A stretch of DNA of 10,021 bases from an uncultured Oscillibacter sp. (GTDB taxonomy: Bacteria > Bacillota > Clostridia > Oscillospirales > Oscillospiraceae), in the NCBI GenBank assembly GCA_904393855.1, contig CAJFNE010000055.1, positions 1 through 10,021 on the forward strand. The letters run 5' to 3'. Positions 1-5,553 of the stretch are shown here, piece by piece. The notes beneath the pieces were generated by a model that made no database searches, was not told the DNA's origin, and saw only the letters and a list, made by a program, of their open reading frames with translations. The position numbers were made by a program, and so were the translations under genes. How positions within the stretch are numbered: the first letter of the stretch is position 1; the number at the start of each line of letters is the position of its first letter.

Positions 1-1
1 C

Positions 2-367
2 TCCTTCGCCGCCGCCTTCGTGGAGGCGGTGCGGAGCGCCGCCGGCGGCATGGTCTCCATCTGCGGCTTTGTCGTCTTCTTCTATGTGCTGGCAAAGCCC
101 TTGTCAGCCCTTGGCTCCCCCTGGGGGACGCTGGGGGTGGGGGCGCTGGAGCTGTTCTCCCTGACGCCGCTTCTGACCCCGGACCGTCTGGGCTTCGTCC
201 TGGCGGCGGCCTGCAGCGGGTGGGGCGGGCTGTCGGTGCTGGCCCAAACGGCGGCGGCGCTGGAGGGCACCGGTCTGCCGCTGTCCCCCTGCCTGCGGGG
301 GAAGGCCCTGCAGGGCCTCCTCTCCGCGGCGCTGGCCGCCGTTCTGGCCGGGTATGCGGCTGGGTAA
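2..367 (+). CDS. YlbJ-like sporulation integral membrane protein, C-terminal part (5' end outside window)
   Basis: The reading frame is open from the first complete codon at base 2 to a TAA at 365-367, so only the last 121 residues are seen. They are very hydrophobic, with about three membrane segments. They carry a GWGGLSVLAQ motif at visible residues 73-82, followed by a conserved-looking stretch that ends in a short hydrophobic helix. This pattern resembles the C-terminal half of YlbJ, a nucleoside-recognition/gate-type membrane protein; in Bacillus subtilis YlbJ is made in the mother cell and is needed for spore cortex formation. Assignment rests on motif recall, not on a search; another gate-domain membrane protein of the SpoIIM/SpmA/SpmB class is possible. 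It implies a spore-forming host. There is no strong terminator after it, only a 6-bp hairpin without a T run. Confidence 0.62.
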   Translation, partial: SFAAAFVEAVRSAAGGMVSICGFVVFFYVLAKPLSALGSPWGTLGVGALELFSLTPLLTPDRLGFVLAAACSGWGGLSVLAQTAAALEGTGLPLSPCLRGKALQGLLSAALAAVLAGYAAG

Positions 368-371
368 CGCG

Positions 372-390
372 CCGCCCCGAAAAAGGGCGG
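372..390 (+). other. Short GC hairpin after the ylbJ-like gene
   Basis: CCGCCC at 372-377 and GGGCGG at 385-390 form a perfect 6-bp stem with a 7-base A-rich loop, five bases after the stop codon. The bases that follow (atatgtcatg) are not a T run, so it is at best a weak or factor-assisted terminator, or an mRNA 3'-end stabiliser. Confidence 0.3.
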
Positions 391-416
391 ATATGTCATG
401 TCCCGTGGACAGATTT

Positions 417-459
417 CCAACCGTTGTTGGTTGCGCGGGCGGCTCTCTTTTGCTAGGAT
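417..459 (+). promoter_or_regulatory. Candidate promoter with inverted repeat, upstream of the XRE regulator
   Basis: A plausible sigma-A promoter has a weak -35 TTGCGC at 431-436, a 17-base spacer and an extended -10, TGCTAGGAT, at 451-459. Directly upstream lies an inverted repeat with arms CCAAC (417-421) and GTTGG (426-430) around a 4-base centre. Its position against the -35 box suits an operator for the adjacent HTH protein (autoregulation), which is inference. The ribosome binding site AGAGAGGA at 477-484 lies about nine bases before the ATG. Confidence 0.4.
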
Positions 460-492
460 GATGGGGCAATCCAGAAAGAGAGGAAGAACCCC

Positions 493-855
493 ATGAATTT
501 CAATGAGAAACTCATCGCCCTGCGCAAATCCAAGGGCCTGTCCCAGGAGGAGCTGGGCCATCAGCTCCACGTGTCCCGGCAGACGGTCTCCAAGTGGGAG
601 AGCTGCCAGTCCTACCCCGACTTCCAGCGGCTGGTGCTCCTCAGCGACTACTTCGGCCTAACCCTGGACGAGTTGGTCCGGGACGTGGACGTGCAGGAGG
701 TGCGGACCCGAAATCTCCAGGAGAGCATGCTGACCTCCCTGTACCACGATGTGGACCGGGGAAAGCGGACCCTGCGGGCTCTCTTCACCGTCGCCGCCGG
801 CATCCTGGTCTTTTTCGCCGCCATCACCCTGTACGGCGTCTTTTTCGTCTCGTGA
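493..855 (+). CDS. Small XRE-family HTH regulator with C-terminal transmembrane segment
   Basis: This is a 120-residue protein. Residues about 5-62 form a canonical XRE/Cro-type helix-turn-helix: the KLIALRKSKGLSQEEL start, the recognition helix VSRQTVSKWE at 27-36, and the FGLTLDELV end at 54-62. A linker follows, rich in charged residues (63-95). Residues 96-119 then form one clear hydrophobic helix (ALFTVAAGILVFFAAITLYG), so the DNA-binding domain is probably held at the inner face of the membrane. Such short HTH-plus-anchor proteins are common in Clostridia and mostly uncharacterised. It stands alone, with its own promoter candidate and a strong terminator 27 bases after the stop, so it is probably a single-gene unit. 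Its targets are unknown; autoregulation through the upstream inverted repeat is a guess. A ribosome binding site and the N-terminal family fit support this ATG. Confidence 0.85.
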   Translation: MNFNEKLIALRKSKGLSQEELGHQLHVSRQTVSKWESCQSYPDFQRLVLLSDYFGLTLDELVRDVDVQEVRTRNLQESMLTSLYHDVDRGKRTLRALFTVAAGILVFFAAITLYGVFFVS

Positions 856-882
856 CACGCCCCCACGCCCGCGGAAGCTGAC

Positions 883-920
883 AGAATCCCCTTTGTTCTG
901 ACAACAAAGGGGATTCTTTT
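883..920 (+). terminator. Strong intrinsic terminator of the XRE regulator gene
   Basis: The arms AGAATCCCCTTTGTT (883-897) and its exact reverse complement (903-917) form a perfect 15-bp stem with a 5-base loop CTGAC. The last arm base plus 918-920 give TTTT, followed by a pyrimidine-rich stretch. The orientation matches the XRE gene and separates it from the hydrogenase operon. Confidence 0.88.
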
Positions 921-1018
921 CTCGCTATTATCCCGCTTGTTTTCATTTCGTGCCCAATTCGGCTGCCGGCACGCCTGTTTCATCGCCAATTCTTTCACAG
1001 CTTTTTTATTGATTTTGA

Positions 1019-1041
1019 CGGAAATATTGTTATTTTTTCCG
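1019..1041. promoter_or_regulatory. Inverted repeat in the AT-rich region upstream of the hydrogenase operon
   Basis: CGGAAA at 1019-1024 and TTTCCG at 1036-1041 are exact inverted copies separated by 11 AT-rich bases. It lies just upstream of the promoter candidate at 1048-1076, where an activator or repressor could sit. The rest of 921-1018 shows no gene or convincing motif. Confidence 0.25.
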
Positions 1042-1047
1042 CCCCGA

Positions 1048-1076
1048 TTGCTTTTTTGATAGAATTCCTGTATCCT
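1048..1076 (+). promoter_or_regulatory. Candidate sigma-A promoter of the hydrogenase operon
   Basis: TTGCTT at 1048-1053 and TATCCT at 1071-1076 are separated by exactly 17 bases. They lie in an AT-rich island (about 1000-1080) that contrasts with the GC-rich surroundings. Transcription would start near 1083, giving a leader of about 58 bases. Each box matches consensus in only four positions, so this is a best guess. Confidence 0.4.
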
Positions 1077-1094
1077 AATCTGTGAGGAACGCCT

Positions 1095-1110
1095 GTCTGC
1101 CCCGGCAGAC
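1095..1110. promoter_or_regulatory. Perfect 16-base palindrome in the hydrogenase leader
   Basis: GTCTGCCCCGGCAGAC has 7-bp arms around two central C bases; flanking GCC (1091-1093) and GGC (1111-1113) extend the symmetry with one unpaired T. It lies just downstream of the predicted transcription start and 15 bases before the ribosome binding site (AGGAG, 1125-1129). It could be a repressor operator or an mRNA hairpin. It has no T run, so it is not a terminator. Confidence 0.4.
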
Positions 1111-1141
1111 GGCATTGGTGAAAAAGGAGTGAGTAGACCCC

Positions 1142-2980
1142 ATGAGCAGACTGGATATCAAAACCCCCAGCCAGACCCAGGCGGTGGTGGACCAGCTCTA
1201 CCGGAACGTGGAACACCGGATTGCCTCCAGCCCGCCGGGCCTGTGCCCCATCGACATGGCACTGAACTTCCTGAACCTGTGCCATGCCCAGACCTGCGGA
1301 AAGTGCGTGCCCTGTCGGATCGGCCTGGGCCAGCTCTCCAATATGCTGCAGGAGGTGTTGGACGGGCAGCCGGACACCCGCATCCTCCACCGGATCGAGG
1401 AGACCGCCCGGACCATTGTGGATACCGCCGACTGCGCCATCGGCATCAACGCCGCCCAGCTGGTGCTGATGGGGCTTCAGGGCTTCCGGGACGACTATGA
1501 GGAGCACATCCTCCGTCACCGCTGTCTGGGCAGCCTGAAGAACCCGGTGCCCTGCGTGGCTCTGTGTCCCGCCGGCGTGGACATCCCCGGCTACGTCGCC
1601 CTGGTGCACGCCGGGCGGTACGCCGACGCGGTGCGCCTGATCCGCAAGGACAATCCCTTCCCCACCGCCTGCGCCTATATCTGCGAGCACCCCTGCGAGG
1701 CCCGCTGCCGCCGCCGGATGGTGGACGACGCGGTAAACATCCGGGCACTGAAACGCTACGCGGTGGACCAGGCCGGTGAGGTCCCCCAGCCCGCCTGCGC
1801 CCCGGCCACGGGGAAGAAGATCGCCGTGATCGGCGGCGGTCCCGGCGGGCTCTCCGCCGCATACTACCTGGCCCTGATGGGCCACCAGGTAACCGTGTTT
1901 GAGAAGCGGAAGTCCCTGGGCGGCATGCTGCGCTACGGCATCCCCGACTACCGCTTCCCCCGGAAGCTGCTGGACGCGGAGATCGCCTCCATCCTCTCCC
2001 TGGGGATCGAGGTCCGCACCTCTGTCAATATCGGAACGGACATCACCTTTGACCAGCTAAAGGCGGAGTACGACTGCCTGTACCTCTCCATCGGCGCTCA
2101 GACCGACAAGAAGGCCGGCATCCCGGGAGAGGACAGCCAGGGTGTCATCAGCGCCGTGGAGCTGCTGCGCCAGATCGGCGACGACAACCTGCCGGACTTT
2201 GCCGGCAAGCAGGTGGTGGTCATCGGCGGCGGCAACGTGGCCATGGACGTGACCCGCAGTGCCATCCGCTTGGGGGCCTCCCGGGTCTCCTGTGTCTACC
2301 GCCGCCGGAAGGAGGACATGACCGCCCTGCCGGAGGAGGTGGAGGGCGCCGAGGCCGAGGGCGCGGAGCTGCTGACCCTCCAGGCGCCGGTACGGATTGA
2401 AAGCGACGGGACCGGCGCCGCCGTGGCCCTGTGGACCCAGCCCCAGATCCCCGGAGAGATGGATCAGCATGGCCGCCCCCGGCCCAACGTGGCCCAGGTG
2501 CCGGAGCGCCGGGTGCCGGCGGACATCATCATCGTGGCTGTGGGACAAGGTGTGGAGACTCTGGGCTTCGAGCAGTCCGGCATCGTGATTCAGCGGGGCG
2601 GCACGGTGCTGGCCGGGTCCGACACCCGCCTGCCGGATCTGGAGGGCGTCTTTGCCGGAGGGGACTGCGTCTCCGGCCCCGCCACCGTCATCCGGGCCAT
2701 TGCCGCCGGCAAGGCGGCCGCCGCCAATATCGACGAATACCTGGGCTTCCACCACGAGATCGCCACGGACGTTCAGGTACCGCCGCCCCGCTTCTCGGAC
2801 CTGAAGCCCCGGGGCCGGGTCAACACCACCGAGCGGGATGCCGGGGAGCGCAAGCGTGATTTCGCCTGTATCGAGTGTGGCCTGACGGCGGAGGAGGCGG
2901 ACCAGGAGTCCTCTCGCTGCCTGCGGTGCGACCACTTCGGATACGGAGTTTTCAAGGGAGGTCGCACAGAAAAATGGTAA
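1142..2980 (+). CDS. NuoF-type Fe-S domain fused to a GltD/NfnB-like FAD-NAD(P)H oxidoreductase; hydrogenase partner subunit
   Basis: This 612-residue protein probably passes electrons between NAD(P)H and the HydA encoded next. Residues about 20-115 match the C-terminal [4Fe-4S] domain of NuoF/HydB (TCGKCVPCR, with C52, C55, C58 and C98), but the NuoF FMN/NADH-binding domain is absent. Residues about 125-210 are the Fe-S domain of glutamate synthase small subunit type (CVALCPAG; C138, C142, C177, C181, C185, C189). An FAD site follows (IGGGPGGLSAA, 230-240), then a second Rossmann site (VIGGGNVAMDV, 360-370) with YRRR at 386-389, a pattern that often favours NADP(H). The FAD-closing motif VFAGGDC is at 503-509. 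The tail adds two CxxC pairs (C576/C579, C593/C596), probably for another cluster or zinc. It overlaps hydA by 7 bases, implying translational coupling. It resembles NfnB-like flavoproteins, but no separate NuoE-like subunit is nearby. The AGGAG to ATG spacing is a rather long 12 bases. Confidence 0.85.
   Translation: MSRLDIKTPSQTQAVVDQLYRNVEHRIASSPPGLCPIDMALNFLNLCHAQTCGKCVPCRIGLGQLSNMLQEVLDGQPDTRILHRIEETARTIVDTADCAIGINAAQLVLMGLQGFRDDYEEHILRHRCLGSLKNPVPCVALCPAGVDIPGYVALVHAGRYADAVRLIRKDNPFPTACAYICEHPCEARCRRRMVDDAVNIRALKRYAVDQAGEVPQPACAPATGKKIAVIGGGPGGLSAAYYLALMGHQVTVFEKRKSLGGMLRYGIPDYRFPRKLLDAEIASILSLGIEVRTSVNIGTDITFDQLKAEYDCLYLSIGAQTDKKAGIPGEDSQGVISAVELLRQIGDDNLPDFAGKQVVVIGGGNVAMDVTRSAIRLGASRVSCVYRRRKEDMTALPEEVEGAEAEGAELLTLQAPVRIESDGTGAAVALWTQPQIPGEMDQHGRPRPNVAQVPERRVPADIIIVAVGQGVETLGFEQSGIVIQRGGTVLAGSDTRLPDLEGVFAGGDCVSGPATVIRAIAAGKAAAANIDEYLGFHHEIATDVQVPPPRFSDLKPRGRVNTTERDAGERKRDFACIECGLTAEEADQESSRCLRCDHFGYGVFKGGRTEKW
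2955..2976 (+). promoter_or_regulatory. Ribosome binding site and overlapping start/stop that fix the hydA start
   Basis: AGGGAGGT (2955-2962) is a near-perfect Shine-Dalgarno sequence inside the end of the upstream gene, 11 bases before the ATG at 2974. That ATG sits in ATGGTAA, where the upstream gene stops (2978-2980). The frame is open upstream to 2875, but the ferredoxin fold begins exactly at this ATG. Confidence 0.85.
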
Positions 2981-4725
2981 ACGCTGTCATTGACAATCGC
3001 CCGGTCTCCGTGGAGGCGGGTACCAGTATCCTGGACGCGGCCAGCGCCGCCGGGATTCACATTCCCCATCTCTGCTACTTAAAGGACATCAACGAGATCG
3101 CCGCCTGCCGCATGTGCGCCGTGGAGGTGGAGGGCACCGAGCGGCTGGTGACGGCCTGCGACAACGAGGTGCTGGAGGGCATGGTCATTCGGACCAACAG
3201 CCCCCGGGTCCGCCGGGCTCGGCGGACCAACCTGCGGCTGCTCCTCAGCCAGCACGACACCAGCTGCACCACCTGCATCCGCAGCGGCAACTGTGAGCTG
3301 CAAAAGATCTCCGCAGACTTGAACATCCACTACCAGCCCTATGAGGTGCGGCCGGAGCGCTCCGTGGTGGACCTGGAGGCCCCCCTGGTCCGGGAGGCGG
3401 GCAAGTGCATCAAGTGCATGCGCTGCGTCCAGATCTGCGATAAGGTACAGGACATGCACATCTGGGAGGTGGCCGGCACTGGTTCCCGAACAACAGTGGA
3501 CGTCAGCTTCAACCGGCTGCTGAAGAACACGGAGTGCACCTACTGCGGCCAGTGCGTCACCCACTGCCCCACCGGCGCCCTCACTGCCCGGGACGACACG
3601 AACCGGGTCTTTGACGCCCTGGCGGACCCTGAGATCACCACGGTCATCCAGGTGGCCCCTGCCGTCCGGACCGCCTGGGCGGAGAGCCTGGGGCTGGACC
3701 CGGCCCTGGCCACCACCGGGCGGATGGTGGCCGCCCTGCGGCAGGTGGGCTTCGACTATGTCTTCGACACGAACTTCACCGCGGATCTGACCATCATGGA
3801 GGAGGGCAGCGAATTCCTGGAGCGGTTCACCCACCGGGATCAGTACCGCTGGCCCATGTTCACCTCCTGCTGCCCCGGCTGGGTCCGGTTCCTGAAAGGG
3901 CAGTTCCCCGCCTGGACGGACCATCTCTCCACCGCCAAGTCCCCCCAGCAGATGTTCGGCGCCATCGCCAAGAGCTACTTCGCCGAGAAGATCGGCGTGG
4001 ACCCCCACAAGATGTGCGTCATCTCCGTGATGCCCTGCATCTCCAAGAAGGCGGAGCGGGAGCTTCCCACCATGCGCGACGCCTGCGGCGACCCGGACGT
4101 GGACGTGGTGCTGACCACCCGGGAACTCAGCCGGCTGCTGCGCAGCGAACACATCCTGCCCCAGGACCTGCCGGAGGAGAACTTCGACTCCCCCCTGGGC
4201 TCCGGCAGTGGCGCGGCAGTGATCTTCGGCGCCACCGGCGGCGTCATGGACGCGGCCCTGCGCAGCGCCTACTACCTGGTCACCGGGAAGAACCCGGACC
4301 CGGACGCCTTCACGGCGGTGCGGGGCATCCAGCCCTGGAAGGAGGCCGCCTTTACGATCCCCGGCGCCGGAGAGGTCCGGGTGGCGGTGGTCAGCGGCCT
4401 GGGCAACACCCGGCGGCTGATGGAGGCTCTGGAGAAAGACCAGGTCTCCTATGACTTCGTAGAGGTCATGGCCTGTCCCGGCGGCTGCGCCGGCGGCGGA
4501 GGTCAGCCCATTCACGAGGGCATGGAGCTGGCCGGCGCCCGGGGCGATCGCCTCTGGCAGCTGGACGCCGCCTCCGGCATCCGCTTCTCCCACGAGAACC
4601 CGGATATCCAGGTCCTCTACCGGGATTACCTGGGACAGCCCCTGGGAGAGCGGTCCCACCACCTGCTGCATACCGACCACACTGCCTGGCAGCTGCCCAC
4701 GGCTCCAGACGCAGCAAATAACTGA
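2974..4725 (+). CDS. hydA: [FeFe]-hydrogenase, monomeric CpI-like domain layout (M3 type)
   Basis: This 583-residue enzyme catalyses reversible H2 formation from protons and electrons in the cytoplasm. An N-terminal [2Fe-2S] ferredoxin domain holds C34, C45, C48 and C62. A His-ligated [4Fe-4S] site follows (H94, C98, C101, C107), then a two-cluster ferredoxin domain (C145, C148, C151, C155; C188, C191, C194, C198). The H-domain has all three signatures: FTSCCPGW (296-303), MPCISKKAE (353-361) and MACPGGCAGGGGQP (499-512). The H-cluster ligands are C300, C355, C501 and C505, and the proton-relay cysteine is C299. The small-subunit-like tail ends near LLHTDHTAW. Its length equals that of Clostridium pasteurianum CpI (about 574 residues), and no key residue is missing, so it should be active. 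H-cluster assembly needs HydE, HydF and HydG, which are not in this window. The partner gene suggests NAD(P)H coupling rather than ferredoxin alone, which is inference. Co-transcribed with the upstream flavoprotein gene; a terminator follows 20 bases after the stop. Confidence 0.97.
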   Translation: MVNAVIDNRPVSVEAGTSILDAASAAGIHIPHLCYLKDINEIAACRMCAVEVEGTERLVTACDNEVLEGMVIRTNSPRVRRARRTNLRLLLSQHDTSCTTCIRSGNCELQKISADLNIHYQPYEVRPERSVVDLEAPLVREAGKCIKCMRCVQICDKVQDMHIWEVAGTGSRTTVDVSFNRLLKNTECTYCGQCVTHCPTGALTARDDTNRVFDALADPEITTVIQVAPAVRTAWAESLGLDPALATTGRMVAALRQVGFDYVFDTNFTADLTIMEEGSEFLERFTHRDQYRWPMFTSCCPGWVRFLKGQFPAWTDHLSTAKSPQQMFGAIAKSYFAEKIGVDPHKMCVISVMPCISKKAERELPTMRDACGDPDVDVVLTTRELSRLLRSEHILPQDLPEENFDSPLGSGSGAAVIFGATGGVMDAALRSAYYLVTGKNPDPDAFTAVRGIQPWKEAAFTIPGAGEVRVAVVSGLGNTRRLMEALEKDQVSYDFVEVMACPGGCAGGGGQPIHEGMELAGARGDRLWQLDAASGIRFSHENPDIQVLYRDYLGQPLGERSHHLLHTDHTAWQLPTAPDAANN

Positions 4726-4745
4726 CGGAAGCCTGTTACCCACAG

Positions 4746-4777
4746 GAAGCCGCTGGGATTTCCCAGCGGCTTCTTCT
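4746..4777 (+). terminator. Intrinsic terminator of the hydrogenase operon
   Basis: GAAGCCGCTGGG (4746-4757) and CCCAGCGGCTTC (4762-4773) form a perfect 12-bp stem with the loop ATTT, followed by TTCT. It starts 20 bases after the hydA stop codon. Confidence 0.88.
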
Positions 4778-4801
4778 ATCTGCGTATTCCGGCGCGAATG
4801 C

Positions 4802-4832
4802 AAAAAAGAGGACGGCGTCCGCCGTCCTCTTT
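4802..4832 (-). terminator. Intrinsic terminator of the minus-strand DUF1538/PII operon
   Basis: AAAGAGGACGGC (4805-4816) and GCCGTCCTCTTT (4821-4832) form a perfect 12-bp stem with a 4-base loop. On the minus strand the stem runs into six T residues (4807-4802). It stands 23 bases after the stop codon of the PII-like gene and back-to-back with the hydrogenase terminator. Together the two insulate convergent operons. Confidence 0.85.
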
Positions 4833-4855
4833 CCATACATTTTGCCGTTCGCCGC

Positions 4856-5524
4856 TCAGTCGGACTCCTCGTCCAGCCGCCGGAGTCCCGCGATGTCGCA
4901 CACCGGCAGGGAGAACACCACGGACTGGGCCGCCGTCTGCATGCCGGCCTGGGTCATCACGGCTTTCATGATGTCCCGGCGCTTCTCCGCCTTCACCAGG
5001 ATGAACACCAGCTCCCGCTCCTCCGCGATGGAAACGCCGAAGAACTTCTGGGCCGCCTCCACGCCTGTGCCCTTGGCATGGATATAGGTGCCGCCGGTGG
5101 CGCCGGCGCTGCGGGCAGCGTCCATCACCTGGTCGGTGTGGCCCTGGTTCGTAATAACAATCAGCAGTTCATGTGTAACCTTGGTCTCCATACTCGGCTC
5201 CCCTTCCTGCCGCAGCAGATATTCTTTTGCCGCGCTGCCGCCGATGCTGGACAGCGGCACCGTCATCAAAACGCCCCGGCCGGGCACGTCCAGCCACAGG
5301 TCCTTCTCCGCCTGGCGCACCAGCCGGGTGGACCGGGGCGCAATGCACATCAGCACGGCCTTTTCCGTGGCCTCCAGCCCCAGATAGTCCAGCACCTCTG
5401 TTGTGGCCGTGCCATGGCCCAGCGACGTCAATACCAGAGGAATCCCCTGGGCCTGATACCAGGCCGCAAACTCCCCGCCCTGGTTCCGGTCCGTGATCGT
5501 GATGATCAACACAGTCTCACTCAT
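4856..5524 (-). CDS. PII-like signalling protein with two tandem PII-type domains
   Basis: This 222-residue protein has two homologous halves. Residues 1-105 and about 117-215 share the same order: a beta strand (VLIITITD / LLIVITNQ), a glycine-rich loop (SLGHGT / HAKGTG), a short helix, a second strand (KAVLMCIAP / ELVFILVKA), a helix, and a closing strand ending in SSIGG / DIAGL. The second half (GATGGTYIHAKGTG, 141-154) is the clearer match to P-II family regulators. These are trimeric proteins that bind ATP/ADP, 2-oxoglutarate or other small effectors and control transporters and enzymes. The first half has diverged in the loop region, so only one half may bind ligand. It lies 29 bases after the DUF1538 membrane protein gene in the same operon, so it probably regulates that protein; this is inference. 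The ATG at 5524 is preferred over one at 5551 because a ribosome binding site lies eight bases upstream and the strand starts at once. Confidence 0.82.
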   Translation of the reverse strand: MSETVLIITITDRNQGGEFAAWYQAQGIPLVLTSLGHGTATTEVLDYLGLEATEKAVLMCIAPRSTRLVRQAEKDLWLDVPGRGVLMTVPLSSIGGSAAKEYLLRQEGEPSMETKVTHELLIVITNQGHTDQVMDAARSAGATGGTYIHAKGTGVEAAQKFFGVSIAEERELVFILVKAEKRRDIMKAVMTQAGMQTAAQSVVFSLPVCDIAGLRRLDEESD

Positions 5525-5532
5525 GGCGGAAG

Positions 5533-5540
5533 CTCCCCCT
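5533..5540 (-). promoter_or_regulatory. Ribosome binding site that fixes the start of the PII-like gene
   Basis: On the minus strand AGGGGGAG (5540-5533) lies eight bases before the ATG at 5524. The alternative in-frame ATG at 5551 would place the start two bases from the previous stop codon, with no such site before it. Confidence 0.7.
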
Positions 5541-5553
5541 TTCTCTGTCATCC

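Noticed and set aside
1015..1020. TTGACG as the -35 box of the hydrogenase promoter
   Set aside because: Although it is the best -35 match, there is no acceptable -10 box 16-18 bases downstream (TCCGCC or similar).
1027..1032. TTGTTA as a Rex (redox repressor) half-site before the hydrogenase operon
   Set aside because: No inverted second half-site (TAACAA) lies at the required spacing.
3079..4836. Long open frame on the minus strand opposite hydA (585 codons)
   Set aside because: It is fully antisense to a gene with all catalytic motifs, its product is low-complexity and G/H/V/D-rich, and such frames are expected opposite GC-rich genes with strong third-position bias.
5549..5551. Upstream ATG as the start of the PII-like gene
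   Set aside because: It lies two bases after the preceding stop and lacks a good ribosome binding site; the ATG at 5524 has AGGGGGAG at ideal spacing and begins directly at the first beta strand.
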